Shown: positions 46,064 through 57,706 of the stretch, in pieces
Layout: every line of letters begins with the position of its first letter
How positions within the stretch are numbered: the stretch's first letter is position 1
Source of the DNA: Lepidodermella squamata
Lineage: Eukaryota; Gastrotricha
Reading direction: 5' to 3'
Length of the DNA stretch: 64,000 nt
NCBI GenBank assembly: GCA_047495785.1
Contig: JBLDXI010000015.1
Coordinates: forward strand, 4,960,001-5,024,000
Notes under the pieces: generated by a model
The model's input: the letters and a program-made list of their open reading frames with translations, nothing else
What the model was told of the DNA's origin: nothing
The model's database searches: none
Made by a program: the position numbers and the translations under genes

Positions 46064-48974
46064 AATCGCCAACGCGTTAGTTAACACACAGCAATTACCA
46101 TTCAGTGCTGCGTAAAAAATTTCTAGAAAAATAAACCAAATTTTTTTAAAGAAGCGTCGTCGAATAATGTCTCGAGCTGGGCTGAACAGTGGCATCGGCA
46201 CATCAACCGGTGATGCCTTGGCTTATGTTGATTTACTACCAACTAACTGGCCATCATCAGCGGCCGCGCGGCTGACCTCTGCGCGAGAAGTTATTAGTAG
46301 GCACCTTGCCGCAAATTCTTGCGCTCTAATGCCGTGCGCGAGGTGCCTTTGCGGGTTGGTTAAGTAGCCGAAGCGGAAGTGAACGGCGATAGCGCGCAGA
46401 TGATGACGGCGAAGATAATAATATTTATCGCAGAGATAACTCGCATTCCGCACTATCGCGACAACAAATTTTATCGCATCCGTCTTCGCACCGCATAAAC
46501 ACGCGCGAGTCAAGGTAGGTATACAGCAGCAGCTGATAGATAACACGTCGCTCTTCGTCGGCATGCAACAAGTTGCGAACAAGTCAGTAGTAGCGCTGAA
46601 AGATCAACCGCAGACAAAAAGCCGCGCGGTCAACAAAAACACAGGCGAGAGAGGAGATTCTGGCGAAAAAAACAGCCGCCGTTTCAGGTCGCGGCGTTTC
46701 GGGCGTGCGAGCGAGCTCGCGGTTGTGGCCGCCGTTTCGCCACGCGGCAAACAGCTAAAATCGAGACAAATATATTGATGAAGGCGATCTGAGTGAAAGA
46801 CAGCACGATCGGCAAATATTTGACGTGAAATAACTTCACAGAAAGTGTCCTCGCGCACCAACTTCCTAAACGCGCGTGCGCATAGACGTCTTTAACGCCA
46901 GCTATTAAGCGCCATCATCTCCCCCTCTCTCTCAGCTCTCTCCGCTGCCACAGCCACTATTGGCAGTCGAGCGAGTAGTAGCAGTAGTTGTGAACGACAG
47001 CAAGCAAATTTCGCTCTAAGGCCGCCCACTCATTGACGTTTGCCACTGCGCTGCCACGGTGGATGCTTCAGTGGCAAGGAGTGAGTGAAAAACGCTGAAT
47101 GAAAATAAACACAGCGTCGGTGGTTAGAGAACGCGTTTGCTCAACGCGTGGGTTCATTCATCGCGAGGCTAACTGCAATAACTTTGCATCATCGGCGCGC
47201 AAGAAAAAAAAATCTGTTAATTTTCAAGGCGTTGAACTGTAAGAAAAAAAGTGAACTTTCGGGCGAAATTGCGGCATAGCCACCAGGTGATAATTGCGAA
47301 GAATGTGTCAGAGGGCGGGCGGCAGGGACATCGGCCGGCTAGGACGACAGCGCTACAGCGTGTGACGGGCCTGGCGCGCCACGCCGTTTTGGCTAAACTC
47401 GGGCCATTAAGGTGGCGGCGGCGTTGGCGCCGTCAAGCATATCTTGTCGGCTTATGTGCTTACGCGGCGGCGGAAGCTCGGGCGGCAGCGTGTGTGGGAA
47501 CGCTCGGACTCGAAGGCATTTTGACACCAAACACACGCCGGCTAACAAGCGCTGTGACAAATTTTCAATAAACCAAATAATCCTGAGGGTATGCAAAACA
47601 AAGACGATGAGGCGAGGTGGGCGGAACGGAGGGCCCGCATCCGTCCGGGCACCGAGGGCGCGGTTGTTTATCGAACGGCCACTGGCAACACGCGTAATCG
47701 CGAGTGGCACTACCGCTGTTGCTCTGGATTAAACAGCTGGTGACGACGATACGCCCGTCGTCAACGGGGAGCGCACCACCGTCAAGGGTGTTTGTGTTGT
47801 ATGTACTGCGTATGATGAGGGGCGCCTCTGCTCATCGGCGCCGCTGTCGCCGTGGCCGGCAGCAGCAGCGGCGGGCGGCGGCGGCGTTGATGTGATTGCC
47901 GCCGTGCGTGCAATTTGGCTGTTGTATGCGCAAACGTAATAAGAAGCGTTACAACAAGAGCATCACGAGAGATTTCGGACGAAAGTAAAGTATGCGGACG
48001 GATGATGACGACTCGGCTAATAGAGTGGGCGCGCCGGCCGAGCCCGAGCGTTGACTCTGTGACCGAAATCGCCGTCGTCGTCGTCGTCGCCGTCGCCGTG
48101 GTCTTCGTCTTCGGCGCCGCGCCAGCCACGTCCACACCGCCCGGCAACAGGTAGGGTATACGACGGCTATAGAACGCAGTAGCAGCAGCGCGGGAAACAA
48201 ACACAACAGATCAAACACCTTGTGCACACAGCGAATCCCTGCCCGCCGGCAGCACGGACGGGCGCGCATCCTCAACGCGCATCCACGTTCGTATTTGCAG
48301 AATCTCGTGCGGGGGCTTAATTAGAATGTTTACCGAGCGTTCAAATTACCACGCTTGTCCATTCTGCAGTTGCCGCAAGAGATGGCTCTTGCGTTGCAGA
48401 GGAGTCGCCAAAGCTAAAATATCGTTGCCGAGGTAACAGCGATCAGCCGCGCACGAGGCACGCCGTCGTTCGCGTAATCACGGCCTGATTTGAGCGCGCG
48501 CGCTGCAATAAAAATGGGGGCGGCGCAATCGAAGCCAAGCGCAACAAGCCAACACACACGCGCTCACTGTTTGACAAAATGACGACAAAAAGGTGCCATC
48601 AAGATCACGTCAAGACGTAATTGATACCACGAGCCGCAGCAGCATTACGTCGTCGGTTCGATGGAAATCAAAAATGCGCGACAATAAATCGAGACGCCGC
48701 GAAATGTCACATTGCTCCTTTTGCGAAATGCCAACGTCAAATAAACAATGCCAAAAATCCACAGTGGCGACACGGGCGCGGCGTTTCTTCTTCGCCCCTC
48801 TATTATTATATTGTTGTTGAATAAAACATCAGCTCGACGATTTTTGTCGGCCGTGCGCAACGCGGCAGTGACGCGCTCGCAAACAAATCCGAAGGCTGTT
48901 ACCGAATTGCACGCGGCAACAATACCAGGCAACATCAACAAAAAGAAAGAGAGTGACTTGAAATAACGGGCGCG
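46064..48974. other. Intergenic region upstream of the giant gene
   Basis: About 2.9 kb. The left part holds the giant gene's 5' UTR and promoter. The stretch from about 46.6 to 48.6 kb is rich in CpG and simple triplets (for example GTC/GCC repeats near 48070-48100) and has many overlapping chance frames on both strands. None looks like a conserved protein. I see no RNA gene. Confidence 0.5.
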
Positions 48975-48980
48975 TTTATT
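48975..48980 (-). terminator. Poly(A) signal of the midkine-like gene
   Basis: Minus-strand AATAAA lies about 240 nt after the stop codon at 49218. Confidence 0.45.
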
Positions 48981-49217
48981 ATCCTGTGTCGGAAATAACA
49001 ATAAAGCAATGGCTATATAATTACTAACATGAAGCTAAAGGTTTTCTGTATTTTTTCAGCATTATTCCAGACAAATGAACAACAATTTCGTCTGGATACC
49101 TGAAAATCTTCAGCAAGAATTTTACAGGTTGTGCGCAGACAATTGTTCGCTTTGAGCTAATCCGAAAATTCGGAGGTTCATAGGGACACTAAATGCTAAA
49201 AGAATGTGTATTGAATA

Positions 49218-50163
49218 TCAGTAGTTGGAGCAAAAACGTTCGACCCTCCGAAACAGTCGGCAACGCTGCGCTGATGAGCCGCTCGATCGACCTCGTGAGA
49301 CCGAGTTCGAACGCAACCGTTGCACCGACACTTGTTTGCCGTTGTTGCAGACTGACCAGCTTGCAGCCTCGTACTCACAGCTCGGAGGCGTCGCAACCAC
49401 CTGTTGGTCCTCCGATGCATCAGCTGTTTTTCTCTCGGCCTCTGATGGCGCATTGATCGAGGCGAGAATCTCACGGTCGTCGATCGTTGCCAAATTTTGA
49501 ACGATGCAGTTGCGGGTCTGGGTATGGCTATCCGAGCACTGCTTGTTGATCTGGAGCGGCGGGCGGTTCCGCGACGGCGTCTGCCGGGCGTTTTTCCCCG
49601 CCAATGAGTCCATGACTTTGTTGCTAACAGCCACACCGTACATATAAGCGTCGCTCGTCGCCGAAGGCCGGAGTCGGCTGGGATTGTCACTTTTCAAGCT
49701 ATCAAAAATCAACTTTCCGATGCGGATTTGCTGCCCCTCCCTCGTCGAATTTCCGACACTTGTGCATCTGCTCCAGCTTTTTAAAGAATTTTAGGTTAGA
49801 CTTAAGTTTCTAAGACAGAGATTTTTACCTCCCGTAAGCGTACTGGCAAGATCGCGCTGATTCTCTTCGAGAGGCTAAACAATTGCAAGAATTAATAAAA
49901 AAAAATTGAAGTAAAAAGGAGTTAATTACACGATTGCTTGTGATACGACTGAACCGATATTTGACACATTTCGAACGTCGTTATCGGGTCAGGTATGAGA
50001 AACACGGAGCCCTGACCTCCCACAAAATCTTCACCTAGAACAAAAACGATACTCTTGCTATCATAATAAAGATTTCATGGTATTAACCTGTGAACTGAGC
50101 CTGTGTGACACCGCTCCACGCTAGACCAGCAAAAATGAAGAGGAAGCCAACTGATGGCGTCAT
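49218..50163 (-). CDS. Small secreted protein with two midkine/pleiotrophin-like Cys modules
   Basis: Four exons (50088-50163, 49930-50034, 49829-49874, 49218-49776) splice in consistent phase into 261 residues. The N-terminus 'MTPSVGFLFIFAGLAWSG' is a signal peptide. The first module has 'CQYAYGSWSRCTSVGNSTREG' and ends far downstream in 'CSDSHTQTRNC'. The second is 'CEYEAASWSVCNNGKQVSVQR' and ends '...CRLFRRVERFC'. The C-x-Y-x(4)-W-S-x-C opening followed by G-x(n)-R fits the heparin-binding modules of pleiotrophin/midkine (Drosophila miple). Thrombospondin type-1 repeats are the alternative. The long insert between the halves of module 1 is unusual. Secretion is firm; the family call is tentative. 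Confidence 0.55.
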
Positions 50164-50840
50164 TTTCTCGTTGAAAAAGTTCACGTCATTGAGAAAATGC
50201 AGGAGCATGCGCGGTTTTTCATCTGCTAGTTTTTGGCTATTTACAGTGATGCAGTATAATTTCAGCAAGCTACATGCTATAAATAAATAATAACAATATC
50301 GCGGAAAGAAAATTTTTACGTCGGCAATATAGTTCACAGCAGGGTTGATTAGCGCAATGTATGCAAATTCGAATTCTAGCGCCAAAAATTTAGAAACCCC
50401 ATGCCGTTCTAGGCCAGTAAACACTCATATAGTAAATATCACTAATAAATACAGGCAATTACGCTTCGGAATTGAATTTTCTAACATCGCAGAAATAAAC
50501 TGCCTCAGGGAGCAAGTGGCTGTTTACGCATTAGCGTGATGCGATTACAGTGTGTCAAAACCCTGCGGATAAGCAAAGGTGATACTCGGAAAAAACACGA
50601 TAAAGGCGTCATTATCATTTATTGTTTTATTTTTCGAATTCACATACAAATTTCTGGTTGAAAAAGAACGTAAATAGTTAAGGCATCAAATGCATCGGTC
50701 GGTATCTTACGCAAATTCATACATACATACAAAGAGAAGCACTCATCGGGCATTTTCATAGACATGATAGAACCAATGCTGTTGCGTTGCTAGAATACCA
50801 AGCAACAGGTAAAGCAAATAAATATTTCATCGTGGTAAAA
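50164..50840. other. Spacer between the REPS-like and midkine-like genes
   Basis: About 0.68 kb, AT-rich. It holds the 3' end of the REPS-like gene (minus-strand poly(A) signals at 50618-50623 and 50626-50631) and the upstream region of the secreted-protein gene. No coding sequence is evident. Confidence 0.5.
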
Positions 50841-53066
50841 TCAGGCGCTTTTCGGCTCGATGACCGCGCCGATCGGTGGCGCCTCGAACGAGTTGTGGCG
50901 GTGGTGATGGTGGTGGTGGCTGCCGTTCGCACTCGTCATGCGAAACTGCTTCAGGCGAGTCTGCAAAGTCGTTCGCTCAAGACGGATGCGTTCGAGTTCG
51001 CTGAGAAGCTCGCGATATCTGTTAACAAAAATGAATAGTCACTTAGAAAATAGTCTGCGAAGCGTAACAGAGCTGAATAGTATCAAGAGGTCATCGCTCA
51101 TAGTCTACAAAGCTAATTTTATACGACATGGAATTTAAGCGCTATAAGTTTATTTCCAACCTTTCGCTTATTTTCCATAACCATCTTCAGGGATACATAA
51201 AAAGATCGGATTTTCGCATGAAGTTGAAATTATAAAATTAAGGCGGATATTTTAAATTAGTGAACCTTAATGAAAGGACGAAACAAATGGGACTGCCTGG
51301 TCTTAGAAATGTTGGCGATACGGAAGCTGAAGCCAATTATGAAAAAACAAACGGATTCGATTAAGGCGAAACTCGTCACGGAGCTCATCTTTCATGAGAA
51401 GTGTAAGCGTACCAAGCGGAAAAATATTCACTAAATATAGACGAATTCACTGGACCTGATTTAGGCTTATAATCCTCACTATCACTAATTTAAAATATCC
51501 GCCTTAATTTTATAATTTCAACTTCATGCGACAATTTAATCTTTGTACGTATCCCTGAATTTCATCAATCGTTTGACGTTGGCTATCAGACATGGAATTA
51601 ATTTAAAATTACCGTAGAGCCAGTTGCTGGTTTCGAGTTCGGAGTTGTTCCAGCGGCGGGACGAGCAGCTGCAGCTGAGAGCTGTCGCTAGTAGCACTGG
51701 TTATACTCGCCGAATCGTTTATGGGCAGCAGAGGCTGCAAAGACGAAGCAGATGCCGACACGGCTTGGCTGGTCAGCAAGCTATTGATCGCCAGCGTAGT
51801 CGCCGGATTCGGCGGCAAGGGCGGAGAGGCGGTAAGCGAAGCTTGCCTGTGTAAAATTAAAACCTTAGAAAAATCAGAATAAATTGTTAAAAACACAAAC
51901 TGTTGCTGTGGGGGACGACGAGGAGGTGGTGGGGGAGGAATTTGAGCCGGTAGAGCGGGAGCAGGTCGAACTGCGAATGGGTAAAGAGCCGAGGCGGGTG
52001 GCCGGTCATCAAAGGAGGCCAAGTTGGAAGCCATTGAGCTAGCGCGGGAGGGAACATTGCTTGGAAAAGCGAGATTTTGCTGAGCCGCCTCATTTATCGA
52101 CTCTGTGGTTGCGTTCGGCCAAGGCTCTGTAGCACTCGTTGCAGCTGGATCGGTTGGGGGAAGTGCCACTGGCGCTGCAAAAAAAACCAATTCAAGTCAA
52201 AGCTGCATTAAACAGCTAAGTCACTTACCAGGCCTGAGTGTCGCATCCGAAGATTTGGTACCACTAACCGGCTTTTTGGGTGAGCGATTGAGATAGGCTG
52301 GATCGCTTGCGATTCGATCAGCAATTTGCAGAGCACTCTGTAGTAACTCAGCCGGCAAAATCGCAGGGAGATTGACACCGTTGCGAACGGCAACGACTAG
52401 ATGCATTGCACAGCAGAACTCGGTGATATTAAGTGCACCGTCAGCATCCAAATCTGACATGGCCCAAATCTCAGCAAGAACCTGGTTCGGGAGTTCAGAT
52501 CGCACGAAGTATTGTTTGGCTAGCAATCCGGGAATGAGACCAAGCAAATTAGGCTGCAGTTTGGAGAATTCTCGAAGATAGTAACGGCGTTGCTCTTGCG
52601 TGATGTTCCAAACACTGTGAGGTTTCGCACCTTCAGCGGGATCCACAACAGCCGACTCGCCGTCTTCACCGTCGGTTTCAGCTTCGAGGAGCAGAGTTGC
52701 GCCGCTTAGAGCTGTGATCGTTCCACCCCTTGCGCCGCCTAGTCGCTTTTTAGAACCTCTGCGACGCTGCGCTGCATTCGAGGAGGTGTCTGTGGTGGTA
52801 GATGCATCTTCTGAATCAACTTCATCTTGCTCTTCTTCAAGTTCTGACGATGAAGATGAAGCTCTCATTGATTCGGGGAAGAGTAAAGACGACCGGGCGG
52901 ATGATGCTGATTCCGCGGGTTCAGGACCAACTTTCGATAAAGCATCGCCGGGAAGACCAGCTAAACCATCTTTATCAGCTGTGAACATGTTCCACCACAA
53001 ATTCGACGTCGAGCCATCGGGAAAACCTGGCTGCTGTTGCTGCCCTGGAGACGTTGGATTGAACAT
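50841..53066 (-). CDS. EH-domain endocytic adaptor, REPS1/2-like
   Basis: Four exons (52229-53066, 51895-52174, 51613-51846, 50841-51018) splice into 509 residues. An EH domain lies at about residues 148-245: 'WNITQEQRRYYLREFSKLQPN', 'GLLAKQYFVRSELPNQVLAEIWAMSD', then an EF-hand loop 'DLDADGALNITE' and 'FCCAMHLVVAVRNGVNLP'. This is closest to the RalBP1-associated REPS proteins. A proline-rich stretch ('PPPPPPRRPP') and a C-terminal coiled coil ('LLSELERIRLERTTLQTRL') complete the REPS layout. A hexahistidine run sits near the end. EH domains bind NPF peptides; REPS proteins link RalBP1 and Epsin in receptor endocytosis. The 48-bp intron 51847-51894 has a weak donor and is open in frame, so it may be retained, adding 16 residues. 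Confidence 0.85.
51186..51559. mobile_element. MITE-like inverted-repeat element in an intron
   Basis: Arms 51215-51263 and 51482-51530 are perfect 49-bp reverse complements separated by 218 bp. The match continues imperfectly outward to a 'TTCAGGGATAC' end at 51186 and its complement ending at 51559. The whole unit is about 374 bp, non-coding, and sits in the last (594-bp) intron of the REPS-like gene. No clear target-site duplication is visible, so the superfamily is undetermined. Confidence 0.75.
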
Positions 53067-56000
53067 TATGTATTATCAGAATCTAAGAAAAGATAATATC
53101 AATTAGTCCTCAAGCAAGTCTACAGTGTTTTCGCACAGCGGCAATCGACACACGCGAATAACAAAGTATGTGGTAGTAAGCTGAGATGACAATCAAAATC
53201 CGTAATTTCAAGATTCTAGTAGACGCAATTTCTATTTGTCCAATAATTGGGGATATCCGACTATCAGAATGTCATCATGCTTTTGATCAACACGAAGCCG
53301 TCTCAAAATTAAGTCGGTAATGCCGAAAACGCGGCGCACCATACGAGCAGGCACGATGAAGGCTGAAGGCGTCTTCAATATGAACTAGATTTCGCAGCTC
53401 TTCAAGAAACGAATGGGGCTAACTGGACGAGTGGATGAGAAATGCGGTTTTAGGATAACTAGCGGTTAGCGCAATTGATTTATCATAATCAAGCACTAGA
53501 ATGAGCAGTTTAGAATCATCCTATTAATCATAGCTGACATGGCGAATGAAGTGAAAAATATAATATTGAAAGAGCTGGCTGATGTAATAAACTACTCTAT
53601 TTTGTTCGAGGGCGCCAGCGACCAGCGACATCAGCAAAATCGAACAAGAGAGCCTCTGTTTCAGATACGTGCTTCCTCACGGTGAGCACGTGAAGCAATC
53701 AAGGTTTCATCGGATTTGCCGATTCCTCGAGCGATCGGTCTGCAGCTGGTCTTCTTACCCTCGTCAAAACTTTTCAAAGCGAAAGCTAACTTGATTTTCA
53801 AAACCTGCGTGGTCAAGACTACAATGGCGCATCGATCAGCACAGGTGCACACAACGGTTTATATAAACGGGATCAATAAGAAGTTTCCGAGGCTCTAATC
53901 GTGCGCTGCGTATGTCATTGTCCTAACCTGGTCGTGCACAACTGAACTTTCACTACGCCTGAAATGCGCATTTTTGGCAATCTGAACAAAACTTAAAATT
54001 CTTCTCTGCATTCTGTATAGCATCCATCGAAATGGCTGCTCAATTGGGAACTGGGAACAAATTTCGTTAAAGCTGACGGGCCAAGTCTACATTTTTCAAA
54101 CCGATGTTAACACCTCTCGCTGAGATAATCAAGTGTTAATCATAGCTATCAACGAGGCGATTGGTTAACAACGCATACGTATGGTCAGTTTAAAACAGAC
54201 AGCACATCTCTTTCACTTTCTCAGTTTGATCGTAAACGTCACGTTTCCTTGACTATTTACTGGAAAGTTCAAGAGGAAAGTGCGGGATACAATATGCCCA
54301 AAATTGAATCGTCCTCTGCCTACATGCTTAAATCAACTGAAACTGCAACAGGTTATTACGCCCTTTCTGTAGCCAAGAAACAATCGTAATCCAAGAATCG
54401 GTCTGAGAGGGGAGCCGCTACTAAACGGCATGTGCCGGGGGACCTAGGAAAACTCTTCTACCAACGAAATTGGAGGAGCAACCCAACCCCCACCCAGTCA
54501 AACGTCTCTGCAAGCGGCTACTTCAGATCAGTGAGCAGCCGTTTTGGAGCATCAAAACATCAGCATAATGCATAAAGCATAAAGCAAAATGCTTCAAGCT
54601 CCACCGGCGTATGCATCCAGTGAACTTATTAGTAATTTTTACTGTTGCTGTTGGCTGTGATGCGGACCGAGTACTAATTTCGAATTTCCAAGTCCCTGGA
54701 CATGAGGTTGTCGCCGGAAGAAAAAAATCGAGATCGATTTTGCAAAAGGCACTGACTTGAAGGTCATAATTCATAAAAATAAAAGCCACATTTTTAGTAT
54801 TAATATGTCATAAAAAAGATTTTAATCATGTTTCAGAGACAAATATTGTCCACAAGACTAAGTAATATTTGTTTAGCCGCAGTAAAAGAAAATATGTGGG
54901 AACCGAGTCGGCACTTGTGGCCCCAGCAGGCTCAGTCCCTAGCCAACAGGCTCAGCATCATTCGCCAAGCAAGGTGTCATTCTCCATTTTCTGCTCAGTC
55001 ATGTGTCAGAATTGAGAAAACTGCTATCAAAAGATTATTTCGTCGTTAAAAGTGTCATTCATCGAGAAGTCCCAACAAATTGTTTGCAAAAATCAAAATT
55101 TTGAAAATGAGCCTACATGGAATTGCACGATGGAAAGTTCCATGCTGTCCATGGTGTTATTTTTGTAAAATTTTGCATGCGGAATAATTCGCCAAGTTTG
55201 GCTGGACATGCTCTGTTCCAGCTATAAAAGTCTGCAGAAAACGCGCAAATGAAATGCCTTTGTTAAGCCAGACCTAGTCAACACGATGAGGCCAAGGAAG
55301 ACTAGGGTTGTCCATCTAAAGTTTAATATCAGGTTTTGCGGCTCACTCACTCATGATATTTGGATGAAATCTGAGCGGATGTTGGCATTTTGATGAACTG
55401 AAAAGTCCGCGAATTCCATTGTTAATAGACACTTGAAAAATAATGGCACCTTTAATAACGGAGAATCTTTCGATTTTTATCCAATCCTAATGAACGGCTG
55501 CGCGACAAAGTCGATAATGATTTTTTTATTGATTGGCGAATGATTTTGACCCCGTTGACAAAAGCAATGAGCTTCTAAGTTGCTACTGATTTTTTGGAAA
55601 TGATGGTTTTTTGGAGACATAGATAGATTCTGGCTGTTTTGGAACATGCTGCTGATTCAAATTTTAGATCGACAATAATAATAAAAGTCATAGCACAAGA
55701 GCGCTTTATACCCGAGCGTGTACTTGCTCGGTTTGGTGCTAATATTCTGATGGGATAATCAAAGATAAAAATCAACAGCTTTTATTCTGCTCTAAAAAAT
55801 TTAAGTCTTGTGATCAATCTAGTATTTTTATGTGCGTGTCGTTTGCTTGCCTTCTATCCGGTTTCCTTCAATAGGAATGAACGTTGCCCCAAATTCTTGT
55901 CCTCATGTAATCGGGACATCGGGAGAGAACTGACCGAGAAACTCGTTAGGGTGACACAAACTGCTTTTCATTCAATTCATAATTACTGGAAGAGTACATA

Positions 56001-57706
56001 GTATGTATTTTATCGCGTATTTTATGTGAGATTTGTTATCGCGGTCGAACAGAACACGCAAGCGGTAGTTTGAAACATGATCATAAAAGGGATCAAAGGT
56101 GCCAATTAAATCTTGCAGCTTGCAGGTAACAATTTTCTTAAAGATTCTCGAAATTGTGTTCACCTAATCAGTCAAAAATCGAACGATATCGACATATCGA
56201 CATGGTATGTTGACATAAGCCAGATTTCTCGAGCAGTTGCAAGTTCGAAAAATCGCATGCTTTCTATCGAATTTTTGGAAGGAAAATTAGGAGGATGAAA
56301 TAAACTTTCACGTCCCGGTTGCAGCTGATAAACCGCTCCTTTTGTTTATGAGATTGACAGTTATCAATGATGGAATTAGTAGGCGACAATCACCGGCGCC
56401 TAAAAGAAAAGCTGCACATCAGAATATATTATTTCTGAACTAGGCGCGAGCTCACATCTCAGAATTACTTCGCACGGATCACCAACGCGATCTGTAATTT
56501 CTATCTTTGTGGTTCATAAGCAAGCGATAAACTCTTCTTATAAAGAATAATGTACTTATTTTCTGGCCGTAAAGGAATTTGTGGCTGACACATCAGGCTC
56601 TTTCTTGTTAGGTGTTTTGCCGAATATAGTCGATGATTTCAAGATGACGACTGATCGTGACATTCGGGACACGAATATCGAAATCGATGTATATCAAGGC
56701 TCATTGCAAAAAATTGTCAAATGAATTGATGATTAATCATTTAATTTAGTTTTATCATGTGTCTCATATGGGATTTTGAATTCCTCAGGCCTATTTCTGC
56801 GCTGATTTCTTCACATTTGGCAGTTAAAATTCGAATATTTGGATATTTAGGAGGCGCATCCTTATCAACATTTTTACGCCTTATTTCGCGAATATTTTGC
56901 CCCCTTTTTGCAACAGTAGCGTAGCAGCAAAGCAAGCAAAGCACGTGCGCGTTTCGCATAGCTGTTGCGCAATTATTGGGCGCGTGTCAAGCGCGTTTTG
57001 CGGCGCAGCGTTCCAAGTCGTTGGAAAAAATACAACGTCAACATTACAAACAGCTAGCACATATCATAAGCTGTGATTTTGTTAAAACAAGTCAGCACAA
57101 AAAAGTGTGATTCGCTATTGTAAGTTTCCATCTCCGCGTTATATTTTCACTAATAACCATTTTTTGCTTCATCATCGCCACAGCAAAAAATCTTCGATCG
57201 ATATTGCATCTACTTGTTGGTTGTGTTGTGGTCAAGTCGCCTTCTGCTTTTCAACACACATCATTAAATTTATCACTTGATTGCCGCGCCGTCCAGCAAT
57301 CAAGATTTCGTCATTAAAGCGAGAGATAGACCTATCAATAAAAAAAATAGTGGAACAGGCTTGTGTGGTAAATTGTTTACAACAGCCTCATCTTCGTGTC
57401 AGCGATAACTAATCTATAGCCTTTTTGTTTCGTTCGCATCTTGGTTTTCTTGCCGATTATCAATTCTATTTCTTCTTTATCAACGCGTCATCATAATTAC
57501 TATTCTAATTATTCTAAACCCAAATTATTACAAATATTCTAACCTATTGTTAAACTTGTCTACTCTTGTTCTATCTCCGTTGATTTGTGCTACTGATTTG
57601 TTTCTAAAAGAGTCTGGAATACCACCTATTCTGATTCGGTGCCTCACAAACACAAACGTTTTAAAAGCTTGTTTCTTGTAAATCTAACAAATATCCTGAA
57701 TACAAA
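53067..57706. other. Intergenic region and 5' region of CPEB
   Basis: About 4.6 kb, AT-rich, with no convincing protein. A 40-odd-codon minus-strand frame near 53232-53366 and short frames near 53660-53900 look slightly protein-like but lack a full gene structure. The last 0.7 kb, with T-rich stretches, is probably the CPEB promoter and 5' UTR. Confidence 0.5.

Noticed and set aside
47251-48275. Several overlapping frames of 75-140 codons on both strands
   Set aside because: Arg/Ala-rich translations of a GC-rich, repeat-like block; typical chance frames where stop codons are rare.
53232-53366. Minus-strand frame with a protein-like stretch ('MVRRVFGITDLILRRLRV')
   Set aside because: Short (about 43 codons), preceded by a stop, with no matching upstream exon; possibly a degenerate fragment, but unsupported.
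53661-53898. Overlapping short frames on both strands
   Set aside because: Neither has a convincing start, splice context or family resemblance.
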